In this document: positions 5,931 to 12,202 of the stretch, piece after piece
How the letters are laid out: each line of letters starts with the position of its first letter
Position numbering within the stretch: the first letter of the stretch is position 1
Origin: Candidatus Microgenomates bacterium
GTDB lineage: Bacteria; Patescibacteriota; Microgenomatia; Levybacterales; JACOYD01
Length of the DNA stretch: 12,935 bases
Assembly (NCBI GenBank): GCA_016182055.1
Contig: JACOYD010000005.1
Span: 1 to 12,935, forward strand
Reading direction: 5' to 3'
The notes under the pieces: model-generated
What the model saw: only the letters and a program-made list of their open reading frames with translations
Databases searched by the model: none
What the model was told of the DNA's origin: nothing
Position numbers and translations under genes: made by a program

Positions 5931-8867
5931 TGAGCACAACATTTTAAACTCGCAGATCCTACAAATACTGCTTTTGCTACAGACAAAATCCGAAATGGAA
6001 ATTGCTTCTTTTATTTCAAACAATTTTTCTTTAGCCGCTTCCAGCTGTTCTTTGGTTCTGGTGGTGGTAAATTTTCTACCGCTTTCCAGGAAATAAAGAG
6101 ACAAAACCACCTCGTCCGGCTTTTTGCCAAGCAGAGGATCTTTTACCTCTGTGGCGGCCAGCGCATAGACCGTTAGCTGGAAATTTTTATCAAGTTCTTT
6201 TTCGTCCGGTAAATTAGTACCGGTTTTATAATCCAAAATCTCAATTTTTCCATTACTTAATTTATCAATGCGATCAATTTTACCTCCGATCCGCAAAATG
6301 TTATCTTGTTTTCCAATACTAAATTGAAAAGGCATCTCCAAAGAAATAGGCAGGTGTTTGGGGTCAAAAGCATCTCTTAGGAATTTTTTTAAGATCTCCT
6401 CTCCTTTTTTAAACGTTTGCGCCTCGTGATTTTTACTGGAGTATCCTTCATTAATCCAATTTTTTGTCAAAATTTCCAGAAGCTGCTTTTCGGTCGCCTT
6501 ATTGCCTTGCAAAAGCAGCTGGTAAAAATCTCGCAAACTGGCATGGATGCTGGTACCAAAACTTTGGGCGCTGCTTTGCGGCACCGGAATTCGCAAAATA
6601 TACTTGGCTTTGTAGTGCATGGGACAGACATTAAAAGTGTCAATTTGGGAGTAGGAAAGATAGTTAATAAGAAGTTTACTTCTAACTTCTAACTTCTGAC
6701 TTCTGACTTCTGATTCAACCGGTTTCCATTCAAGAAGAGTTAATTGATTAATTGCTCCATTGTTAAATTGTTTCATTGTTGATTGTTCAATGGCCTTTTC
6801 ACCAACTGTTTCATAAATAAAGGGAGAGAGTTTGCGCTCCCGTTTGCCCTCTCCATAATAATTGGCGGCAGTTAAAAAAAGCTGATCCCGCGCCCGCGTC
6901 ATTCCCACATAAAATAATCTTCGTTCTTCCTCCAGATGATAATCTCCCTCGGGCAGAATTTCTTTAATTAAAGAGTCTGGAATAGGGATTTGCTCGCTTC
7001 GCTCACGGATGGGGAAACGTTGGGCCACTAAATTAACCAAAAAAACAATGGGAAATTCCAGGCCTTTACTGGAGTGAATGGTCAAGATATTAACGGCATT
7101 GTTGTTAGTCCAGTCTAAATCTGCCGCCAGCGGCGATTCTCCCATTTGCATAGAAAGATCAATCCAGTCAACGATAGCACTAACCGATGCGTCTTCGTGC
7201 TCAACCTCGTAAGTTTTTAACTTATCAAAAAATTTGGCCATGTTTTGGGCGCGGCGTTCATCAAGCTTTGTTTTATAAGCAACAATCTTTTTAAGGAGCC
7301 CTGTATCCTCCAAAAAATAATAAAGAATTTGGCCGGCGCTATCTTTTCGCATTCGTTTAAGATGTCTGGTAATCATACCGACAATTTGTTTACATTTTTC
7401 TTTTACCTCATCTTGTACAAAGACCTGAGCAATTCTTTCCAGCGTTTCAAAAAGTGACAGGTTTTGCCGTCGGGCAAAATTAAGCATGGCTGAAATGTCT
7501 CTTGCCGAAATGCCAAAGTGCTCCATGCTCAATACCCGATAAAGCGAAACGCTGTCTTCGAAGTTATATAAAACTTTAAGATAGGCTATTAAGTCTTTTA
7601 TTTCTTCCTGGCGAAAAAGCTGGCCGGGACCTAAGAATTGATAGGGAATTTTGTGCCGTTCAAAGGCGCGGATAAATGGCTCGGCGTGATTGTTGGCCCG
7701 AACCAGAATGGCCACATCGGAAAATTTGAAATTTGAAATTTGAAATTTGAAATTTGAAATTCTTTTTACTACTTCATCTGCTTCGTTTTCCACCCTATCT
7801 GTATAAATAAACTGTGGCGCTTCACCCTTAATTTTTCGCACCCCGATAAGTTTTTTATCTATCTTTTCTTTTACCTCCAGCCGGTCGGGATTATTATTTT
7901 GGATAAGTTGATAGGCGCTGTCCAAAATAGTTTGAGTTGAGCGGTAGTTTTGGGTTAAGACAATAACTTTAGTTTTAGGAAAATGTTTTTTAAATTGAAT
8001 TATGTTTGATACAGCCGCGCCACGCCATCTATAGATAGCCTGATCATCATCGCCGACAACCGTGATGTTTTGCTTGTTACCTGACAATAAAATGGCCAGC
8101 TCATTTTGGGCAAAGTTGGTATCCTGAAATTCATCAACCAGAATATATTTAAATTTATTTTGATAATCAGTTAAGATATTTTTTCTGGTGCGGAAAAGTT
8201 TAAGAGTGTTTGAAATTAAATCGGCAAAATCCATCACCCCTTCTCTGGTTTTCAACTCTTCATAAGTTTTATAAGCATTTGCCAGTTCCAGATATTTTTC
8301 AAGATCTTGTTCATCAATTTTGAATTTTGAGTTGTATTTTTGACTTTTGAGTTTTGACTTTTGACTTTGAGCCCAAGCGAGATATTCGTTGGGCGAAACA
8401 TCTTCATCTTTTAGTCTGGAGAAGTGCTGTAGCATTCCTCCCAAAAATTTGTTGGGGTTGCCCAGGGGACGGAAATATTCAAGTTTAAATTTGAAAAGAT
8501 TTTTGCGCAGAAAAAGAATTGTTTCTGCCTCACTCATCAGTTTGTAACCGGGATTTAGACCGATATGAATTGCTTCGCTTCTCAAAATTCTGTCGCAAAA
8601 AGAATGAAAGGTGGTAATCCACATCTGCGAGTAGCCGTAGGGGAGGGCTACATCAACTCGCTCTTCCATTTCGCGGGACGCTTTGTCGGTAAAGGTGAGT
8701 GCCAAAACTTCGGCGGGAAGAACATTTTTCTCCAAAATTAAATGCTTTATCCGCTCGGTAATAACGGTTGTTTTCCCCGTCCCCGCCCCGGCAATCACCA
8801 ATAGCGGCCCCTCCCCATGCCGCACCGCCTCCAGCTGCTCCCGGTTGAGAATTTTTTTATCTAGCAT
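5919..8867 (-). CDS. UvrD-type helicase fused to a RecB/Cas4-like PD-(D/E)XK nuclease
   Basis: The 982-residue product joins an SF1A helicase to a C-terminal nuclease, an arrangement like AdnA/AdnB and AddA. Such enzymes process DNA double-strand ends. Helicase motifs: Walker A GAGTGKT (27-33), VDEFQD (244-249), GDDDQAIYRWRGA (272-284), NYRST (307-311), TIHSSKGLEF (596-605), YVGMTRAR (653-660). Nuclease motifs: His775, Asp865 in GKIDRID, Asp879-Tyr-Lys881 in LDYKTG, and Gln897-x3-Tyr901. Cys748, Cys969, Cys972 and Cys978 have the C...C-x2-C-x5-C spacing of the 4Fe-4S cluster in AddB/Cas4-type nucleases; Cys963 is extra. All catalytic residues are present, so it should be active. Four AT-rich tandem arrays lie between motifs and in the helicase-nuclease linker. 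The ATG at 8867 fits the family N-terminus. No recB, recC or addB partner is in the window. Confidence 0.92.
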   Translation of the reverse strand: MLDKKILNREQLEAVRHGEGPLLVIAGAGTGKTTVITERIKHLILEKNVLPAEVLALTFTDKASREMEERVDVALPYGYSQMWITTFHSFCDRILRSEAIHIGLNPGYKLMSEAETILFLRKNLFKFKLEYFRPLGNPNKFLGGMLQHFSRLKDEDVSPNEYLAWAQSQKSKLKSQKYNSKFKIDEQDLEKYLELANAYKTYEELKTREGVMDFADLISNTLKLFRTRKNILTDYQNKFKYILVDEFQDTNFAQNELAILLSGNKQNITVVGDDDQAIYRWRGAAVSNIIQFKKHFPKTKVIVLTQNYRSTQTILDSAYQLIQNNNPDRLEVKEKIDKKLIGVRKIKGEAPQFIYTDRVENEADEVVKRISNFKFQISNFKFSDVAILVRANNHAEPFIRAFERHKIPYQFLGPGQLFRQEEIKDLIAYLKVLYNFEDSVSLYRVLSMEHFGISARDISAMLNFARRQNLSLFETLERIAQVFVQDEVKEKCKQIVGMITRHLKRMRKDSAGQILYYFLEDTGLLKKIVAYKTKLDERRAQNMAKFFDKLKTYEVEHEDASVSAIVDWIDLSMQMGESPLAADLDWTNNNAVNILTIHSSKGLEFPIVFLVNLVAQRFPIRERSEQIPIPDSLIKEILPEGDYHLEEERRLFYVGMTRARDQLFLTAANYYGEGKRERKLSPFIYETVGEKAIEQSTMKQFNNGAINQLTLLEWKPVESEVRSQKLEVRSKLLINYLSYSQIDTFNVCPMHYKAKYILRIPVPQSSAQSFGTSIHASLRDFYQLLLQGNKATEKQLLEILTKNWINEGYSSKNHEAQTFKKGEEILKKFLRDAFDPKHLPISLEMPFQFSIGKQDNILRIGGKIDRIDKLSNGKIEILDYKTGTNLPDEKELDKNFQLTVYALAATEVKDPLLGKKPDEVVLSLYFLESGRKFTTTRTKEQLEAAKEKLFEIKEAISISDFVCSKSSICRICEFKMLCSSTA
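6678..6712 (-). repeat. Heptad array in the helicase-nuclease linker
   Basis: Five tandem 7-nt units read on the plus strand as ACTTCTA (two) and ACTTCTG (three). On the coding strand they encode part of ESEVRSQKLEVRSKL (residues 718-732), the linker before the nuclease domain. Confidence 0.8.
6740..6779 (-). repeat. Octad array in the helicase-nuclease linker
   Basis: Five 8-nt units of form TTNATTGN (plus strand), one of them TCCATTGT. They encode part of STMKQFNNGAINQLT (residues 696-710). This is the only array here with an 8-nt period. Confidence 0.65.
6991..7008 (-). repeat. GC-rich CTTCGCTCA-containing motif in the helicase-nuclease
   Basis: TGCTCGCTTCGCTCACGG shares CTTCGCTCA with the canonical 24-bp element but lacks its CCC and GGG ends. 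It encodes RERSEQ shortly after motif V. It may be a second element family or a coincidence. Confidence 0.35.
7722..7761 (-). repeat. Perfect heptad array in the helicase-nuclease
   Basis: The unit AAATTTG is repeated 5.7 times without error. On the coding strand it gives SNFKFQISNFKF (residues 371-382), between NYRST and motif V, the same helicase interval as the composite array in uvrD. Confidence 0.9.
8316..8371 (-). repeat. Degenerate heptad array in the helicase-nuclease
   Basis: Units of the TTTTGAC, TTTTGAG and AATTTTG type run through this stretch. They encode QSQKSKLKSQKYNSKFKID (about residues 167-185), between Walker A and Walker B. The AAAAGTC unit is the one used in femX at 4704-4786. 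Confidence 0.75.
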
Positions 8868-8874
8868 GAGGCCT

Positions 8875-8894
8875 ATTTTATCACGTCAAACGTG
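8875..8894 (-). promoter_or_regulatory. -10 element and CACGT-TTG-ACGTG palindrome before the helicase-nuclease
   Basis: TAAAAT (8880-8875, minus strand) lies seven bases before the ATG at 8867. Directly upstream, 8882-8894 is a perfect inverted repeat: CACGT and ACGTG arms around TTG. In this 41-bp gap it could be a repressor operator or a short hairpin at the end of the cupredoxin transcript. No clear -35 is seen. Confidence 0.4.
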
Positions 8895-8908
8895 GTTACA
8901 CCACAGAT

Positions 8909-9355
8909 TTATTCAACGATTACTTGACCGGTTTGGCTGGGGTTGAGATGGTCATGGTATTTATAGGTGCCCGGTTTATCAAATACCAGAGAAAGGCTTT
9001 GTCCATTGGGAAATTGATCAAAGTTAAGCGGCGGATAGACAAGGTGGGTTGGGTGAACGGCCGAATTTACTGTTGCCATGTCCCCACTGTTATTAACCCA
9101 GATGACTTTTGTGCCTGCTTTAACTGTTACTGTTGCGGGTTCAAAACCAGACTGCGTAAGCATTACCGTTACTTGTTGAGCCGAACCTGTTGCTTCATTT
9201 GTTAATGATGAGGTGGTAGTTGGTGGTGCAGATTTAATCGGGGTTGGCGGTGGGTTTGTTATTGGAGTTTGATAACCTCCTTTACCAGTAATTAAAACAA
9301 CTGCGGCAATTACAGCTATTAACGCGCCGGCTCCAATTAAAATTTTATTATTCAT
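8909..9355 (-). CDS. Membrane-anchored cupredoxin-fold protein lacking type-1 copper ligands
   Basis: The 148-residue product has an N-terminal membrane anchor (about residues 5-23), a Pro/Thr/Ser-rich linker (30-57) and a single cupredoxin domain facing outside. Domain signatures are VTVMLTQSGFEPATVTVKAGTKVIWVNNS (starting at 62) split over two strands, FDKPGTYKYH (125-134) and the closing TGQVIVE. Canonical members have a loop like YHC-x2-HP-x-M. Here it reads YHDHLNPSQ: Cys is Asp135, His is Asn138 and Met is Gln141. Histidines 101, 104, 134 and 136 remain (HPTH and HDH), so any metal site would be of another kind. The RnfD-like gene lies upstream on the same strand across a structured gap, which hints at a redox link without proving it. 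Confidence 0.85.
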   Translation of the reverse strand: MNNKILIGAGALIAVIAAVVLITGKGGYQTPITNPPPTPIKSAPPTTTSSLTNEATGSAQQVTVMLTQSGFEPATVTVKAGTKVIWVNNSGDMATVNSAVHPTHLVYPPLNFDQFPNGQSLSLVFDKPGTYKYHDHLNPSQTGQVIVE

Positions 9356-9363
9356 AACCTCTG

Positions 9364-9369
9364 TTTATA
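9364..9369 (-). promoter_or_regulatory. -10-like element of the cupredoxin gene
   Basis: TATAAA lies eight bases before the ATG at 9355 (minus strand), with AGAGG between them, which is too close to the ATG to be a good ribosome binding site. A perfect TATAAT on the minus strand at 9526-9521 could give a second, longer transcript through the structured region. Confidence 0.4.
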
Positions 9370-9370
9370 A

Positions 9371-9438
9371 ACTTCCGCGGACTAAAAGTCCGCGGTTTTC
9401 TTTCGATGAGTTTAATGAGTCCGCTGAAAACCGGAAGT
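9371..9438. repeat. Perfect three-way-junction palindromic element
   Basis: Read 5' to 3' on the plus strand, this 68-nt stretch is ACTTCC, then a hairpin GCGGACT-AAA-AGTCCGC, then GGTTTTC, a 25-nt loop and GAAAACC, then GGAAGT. All three helices (6, 7 and 7 bp) are perfect and meet with no unpaired base. The hairpin can extend to 9 bp (CCGCGGACT with AGTCCGCGG) at the cost of its neighbours. The loop has a second AGTCCGC (9418-9424) that can also pair with the GCGGACT arm. It may be a REP-like DNA element or a structured leader ending 15 nt before the cupredoxin start. Confidence 0.7.
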
Positions 9439-9468
9439 CTTGTTATTTGCATAGATAAACTCGCGTTT

Positions 9469-9524
9469 TAATCGTTAGCTTTCATCCTCGGGCTAAAAGT
9501 CCGAGGTTTTCAGCTGGACGATTA
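9469..9524. repeat. Second palindromic element with REP-like hairpin
   Basis: An outer stem TAATCGT (9469-9475) with ACGATTA (9518-9524) and an inner AGCT pair (9477-9480 with 9512-9515) enclose a 9-bp hairpin CCTCGGGCT-AAA-AGTCCGAGG (9486-9506, one G-U pair). Hairpin and following TTTTC match the first element (AAAAGTCCGnGGTTTTC in both), so these are two copies of one module in the same orientation. Confidence 0.6.
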
Positions 9525-9533
9525 TAAAAATAA

Positions 9534-9561
9534 GTTAACATCTTTAAAAGTTTATGTCAAC
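9534..9561 (-). terminator. Intrinsic terminator after the RnfD-like gene
   Basis: On the minus strand GTTGACAT and ATGTTAAC form an 8-bp stem (one G-U pair) around an AT-rich loop, followed by TTATTTTTAT. It begins eight bases after the RnfD-like stop. The stem is low in GC, so efficiency is uncertain. Confidence 0.5.
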
Positions 9562-9568
9562 AGCCTGT

Positions 9569-10345
9569 TTATCTAAACTTAAAGAAAATGAGATTTCCTA
9601 TAAGCAGAGAAGTTATTAGTGGATCCAATTGGAAATTTTGAATGGGAAGAAAAGTAATAAACGAGAAAACTGCAACAAAAATTCCAAAAAGTATTTGTGG
9701 AAGATGTCGGTTGGGAGTGGTCATTGGTTCGGGCAGCATGACTAAAGAAAAGAAAAGGAGGGTAGGATCTAAAAGATTTGAAATTGAACTAAGAAGAATA
9801 TACATAATTAAAAAAGAAAGGATTATACGATATCGCTTCATGCGAATTATTGAAATTAAAACCGGAGACAGAAGTATCAGAAAAAAAATTATGGATTCCA
9901 AATTCTGAACTCTAAATTGTTGAAAAGATGTTCCCCACCAGGAAATCGCGTCAGGAAAAATCAAGGAGCCGGCAAGCAGACCAAATCCGGCGGGATTAAA
10001 AATGCCCCGGCCCGAAACCCGCAAAAAGTTTTTCGAAGCAATGGCAAGTACGGCAATTACAAAAAGCTGATGCCACGGAATATTCGGATTTACAACAAGA
10101 GTAATAATTGAGGCAGAAACAAGGCTAGCGCTTAAGGAAAAGAAGAAAATATTTCGTAGCTTCAAGAAAAAAAGATCAGAGGCTACAGCGACAAAATGCA
10201 GAAAGAGGTATATGGCTATGATTTTTAGCGAGGGGTTATTTATAAATGCCGTAATAAAGATAAGAAAAAGGGCTATTCCCAGCTGGGTCTTAGGTGTTTC
10301 TACGAGTCGCCTCATATAATTAATATGATATGCTAAGATTAACAT
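9569..10345 (-). CDS. RnfD/NqrB-like integral membrane protein
   Basis: The 258-residue product is strongly hydrophobic, with roughly seven to nine membrane segments. SKNFLRVSGRGIFNPAGFGLL (split around 104-124) and PEPMTTPNR (205-213) match two hallmark regions of the NQR2/RnfD/RnfE family (R-HIFNPAA-GL and a DP-T-P motif in full-length RnfD). Full-length subunits belong to Rnf or Na+-NQR complexes and carry a flavin bound to Thr in an SGAT-type motif, which I do not see. This is therefore a reduced homologue whose electron-transfer role is uncertain. No other rnf or nqr gene is in the window. ATG 10345 has GAGGG four bases upstream; ATG 10315 (MRRLVETP) is an alternative start. The cupredoxin gene lies downstream, beyond a terminator-like hairpin. 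Confidence 0.7.
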   Translation of the reverse strand: MLILAYHINYMRRLVETPKTQLGIALFLIFITAFINNPSLKIIAIYLFLHFVAVASDLFFLKLRNIFFFSLSASLVSASIITLVVNPNIPWHQLFVIAVLAIASKNFLRVSGRGIFNPAGFGLLAGSLIFPDAISWWGTSFQQFRVQNLESIIFFLILLSPVLISIIRMKRYRIILSFLIMYILLSSISNLLDPTLLFFSLVMLPEPMTTPNRHLPQILFGIFVAVFSFITFLPIQNFQLDPLITSLLIGNLIFFKFR

Positions 10346-10536
10346 TATGCCCTCAAATTATCAAGAAAATTTCTCCGGGTACTAGAGAACTTAACGAAGG
10401 AACTTTCTTGTATTACGATGACAATCAGTTGCTATAGCAATCAGTTGTCCCCCAGAAACCAGAAAGATGTCAAGATGACAAAATAGATCAATTTAAATTT
10501 AGCTTGACACCTTTAAGGTGTAGTCTCAAAATTTAT
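10346..10536. other. Intergenic region with short repeats, no gene seen
   Basis: The 191-bp gap has no convincing frame. It holds a direct repeat CAATCAGTTG (10422-10431 and 10438-10447), an inverted repeat CAAGAAA (10362-10368) with TTTCTTG (10414-10420), and a small hairpin ACACCT-TTA-AGGTGT (10507-10521) 15 bp beyond the stop of the 209-residue gene. The hairpin lacks a U-tract on the minus strand, so it is at best a weak terminator. Confidence 0.45.
10350..10354 (-). promoter_or_regulatory. Shine-Dalgarno-like site of the RnfD-like gene
   Basis: GAGGG lies four bases before ATG 10345 on the minus strand, favouring that start over 10315. A GATAAT hexamer (10362-10357) eleven bases before the ATG would allow a very short leader. 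Confidence 0.4.
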
Positions 10537-11166
10537 CTATGCCGCGGCTGGAGCGGCTGGAGTGGGAGCTTGTCGGCGGGCTTCAATTACATAATTAGCC
10601 AATCCACAAAGCTCCCTGGCTGTAGTAAAAGGTTCACTCTGTCTCATTGCTAAAGAACTTAAAATTTCTAGGTCACTTATAACTCTATTTTTCATTAAGG
10701 ATGCTCTTAACTGTTTTGGTCTGTTAACTCCATCTGGGAGGATATGGGATCCAAATTTTAAAACTATTTGATAGCCTAATGTATTTTTGTCACTGGGTTC
10801 CGTTACCGTCAAGTTGATACTCTCACCTGCTAATCCGATAGCGTCACTTATATTAAGAGACAAACCCCTATCGCTTTTAAGACATCCTAAAAAAGCTAAT
10901 TTAATATCTCGCGGAAGGGGGCTTTCCTCAAGCTCTTCTCTCTCTACATCAATTGTTATAACTGAACGATTTCTATCTTCCCTAACTCCTCTTAATCGCC
11001 TGGCTCTTTTTTTAAGTCCTACTATTTCTCTTGCCACAAAATAAGTTGGATCTGTAAGTTCTTTAGCCTTCTCCCAGCGTTGTTCAAAAGACAGAAAATG
11101 GTCCTGCAAAAATCTATCTCTCCGGGATAATACTTGACCAACTAAACCCTTAACCCTTTCTTTCAT
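10537..11166 (-). CDS. Hypothetical protein, 209 residues
   Basis: I do not recognise the family. The product has a basic, charged N-terminal half (KKRARRLRGVREDRNR at about 52-67), a predicted mixed alpha/beta middle (SVITIDVEREELEE, then LSLNISDAIGLAGESINLTV) and a low-complexity C-terminal tail APTPAAPAAA. No signal peptide or membrane segment is visible, so it is probably cytoplasmic. The reading frame is supported by ordinary codon use, its position in a same-strand run, and a near-consensus promoter placed exactly for ATG 11166. It lies 26 bp after the end of the rmuC reading frame. The strong promoter suggests expression independent of rmuC. A lineage-restricted protein is the likeliest reading. 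Confidence 0.65.
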   Translation of the reverse strand: MKERVKGLVGQVLSRRDRFLQDHFLSFEQRWEKAKELTDPTYFVAREIVGLKKRARRLRGVREDRNRSVITIDVEREELEESPLPRDIKLAFLGCLKSDRGLSLNISDAIGLAGESINLTVTEPSDKNTLGYQIVLKFGSHILPDGVNRPKQLRASLMKNRVISDLEILSSLAMRQSEPFTTARELCGLANYVIEARRQAPTPAAPAAA

Positions 11167-11174
11167 AAGGACTA

Positions 11175-11203
11175 AGCATATGCTGAAAAAGCTTAACTGT
11201 CAA
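11175..11203 (-). promoter_or_regulatory. Near-consensus promoter of the 209-residue gene
   Basis: TTGACA (11203-11198) and TATGCT (11180-11175) are separated by exactly 17 bp. The -10 ends eight bases before the ATG at 11166, predicting a leader of one or two bases. The -35 overlaps the last codons of the rmuC frame. A 10-bp palindrome AGCATATGCT (11175-11184) covers the -10. Confidence 0.75.
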
Positions 11204-11390
11204 GTTTTTTGACTTCAGAGGTTTCCCCCAAACTCCCGGTGGAGGTGATTTTTTGGCCCAGCTGGGTAAAGCTGGTGGTAACTTGGCTCATCATGTTATA
11301 GGCATTACCGACGTGACGCCCCAACACTCCCAGGTTTTCATCAACCTTGCTGTAACTCCCTGGCTTTGGCTTCAATTTTTTGCCCCTCAA
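11193..11390 (-). pseudogene. Out-of-frame C-terminal part of RmuC
   Basis: Downstream of the rmuC stop, the +1 frame continues with YSKVDENLGVLGRHVGNAY and FTQLGQKI, typical of the RmuC C-terminal helical region (LG-HI-NA---Y, then L--LG-KI). It ends at 11193. An independent 65-residue gene starting at TTG 11390 is unlikely, because the first 13 codons are antisense-like, basic-rich and overlap real RmuC codons. Only the part after about 11355 is meaningful protein. Confidence 0.7.
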
Positions 11391-12159
11391 AACTCATTAA
11401 AATTGCCCGCATATAGGCGTAAAAAGTCATGGGAGAGACAGGCAGGACCCGTTTTTTGCCGGCATAGTCAAACAAGTCGGCGTCGTTGGCCACTTCGTAG
11501 TAAACGCCTTCAGAAGGAATGTACATCAGGGCATAATCAATGGTTCCCTCATCTGTTAAAATATATTTTTTGGCAATGTCGTCAATGTGTTTTTTGACGT
11601 CGCCGGCAAATTCTTTTTTAGCTAATTTTTTGTCCGCGTCGCTCTCTGCCGCGTTCATCCGGCGAAAATTTTCCATGGGAAACTTGGAGTCAATGGGAAC
11701 TATGCCGGCGGTAGTTTTAATAGCCGCATCAACCGTGGTGCCGTTTTTAAATCCATACTGCAGATGAAAAGATTGCTTAGGCAGCATTTGACCAAGCAAT
11801 TCTTTTAATACCTGCTCGCCGATATTGCCCCGCAGCTTGGGGGAACGCAGAAAATCCTGCAGATCCTTCATGGAGCGGCCTATTTCACTCATCTCGCCCA
11901 CGTTTCTTTGCAAATTAGCAATCACCCGGGCCGCATTATCCAACCGTTCGTTTAAGGACTGGGTATTTTTTTGTAAACTATCTAGCAATACTTTTCTATC
12001 TTCCTTGGAGCCGCTTTGGAGCATTTTAATAATTTCCAACAGCTCATCGTTTGGTTTTTGATTGTTGGAAAATTCGCTGAGTTTTTTATTGATAAAGAAG
12101 ATGATGGCCAGGGCGGCCAGAGTGATAATGCCGATAGTAATCAGAAGCTCATTTGACAT
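11341..12159 (-). CDS. rmuC: RmuC-family DNA recombination protein, C-terminally frameshifted
   Basis: RmuC proteins limit recombination between inverted repeats and carry a nuclease-like domain. The 272-residue frame has an N-terminal membrane segment (about 5-22), a coiled-coil (about 35-100) and the domain core: SPKLRGNIGEQVLKELLGQ (starting 109), VDAAIKT and VPIDSKFPMENFRR (about 145-167), then DYALMYIPSEGVYYE and VSPMTFYAYMRAI. It stops at TGA 11341, right after EAKARELQQG, while the family sequence goes on in the next frame to 11193. Joined, the protein would be about 320 residues. One extra base or two missing bases near 11345-11360 explain it: natural mutation, assembly error or recoding. 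A TAGAAT hexamer ends six bases before the ATG. Confidence 0.85.
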   Translation of the reverse strand: MSNELLITIGIITLAALAIIFFINKKLSEFSNNQKPNDELLEIIKMLQSGSKEDRKVLLDSLQKNTQSLNERLDNAARVIANLQRNVGEMSEIGRSMKDLQDFLRSPKLRGNIGEQVLKELLGQMLPKQSFHLQYGFKNGTTVDAAIKTTAGIVPIDSKFPMENFRRMNAAESDADKKLAKKEFAGDVKKHIDDIAKKYILTDEGTIDYALMYIPSEGVYYEVANDADLFDYAGKKRVLPVSPMTFYAYMRAILMSFEGQKIEAKARELQQG

Positions 12160-12165
12160 GGCGAT

Positions 12166-12196
12166 ATTCTAACATGAAGAGTCACAGTGGTACAAT
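12166..12196. promoter_or_regulatory. Divergent -10 elements between rmuC and the membrane protein gene
   Basis: The minus strand has TAGAAT (12171-12166) exactly six bases before the rmuC ATG. The plus strand has TACAAT (12191-12196) exactly six bases before the GTG at 12203. Both predict transcription starting on the start codon. The two -10s are 19 bp apart, so each promoter overlaps the other's -35 region. No good -35 was found. Confidence 0.55.
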
Positions 12197-12202
12197 GGGT
12201 AG

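Noticed and set aside
7722..7761. CRISPR-like repeat array
   Set aside because: Units are 7 nt with no spacers and lie inside an intact helicase frame.
8924..9205. 93-residue Cys-rich plus-strand frame opposite the cupredoxin
   Set aside because: Shadow of the cupredoxin gene; its Cys content follows from antisense codons of Thr and Ala.
9401..9432. Hammerhead-ribozyme-like core (GATGAG followed by GAAAA)
   Set aside because: The CUGAUGA box is incomplete, no stem II joins the two parts, and no cleavage-site stem fits on either strand.
10504..10532. Plus-strand promoter TTGACA-17-CAAAAT
   Set aside because: It would fire antisense into the 209-residue gene with no plus-strand gene downstream; the -10 is poor.
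11335..11345. TGA recoding (Gly) or programmed frameshift in rmuC
   Set aside because: Reading through meets a second TGA at once and then non-RmuC sequence; the slippage site resembles no known shifty motif. TGA is also used as an ordinary stop elsewhere (5928-5930).
11193..11390. Independent 65-residue gene after rmuC
   Set aside because: Its meaningful part is the RmuC C-terminus in a shifted frame.
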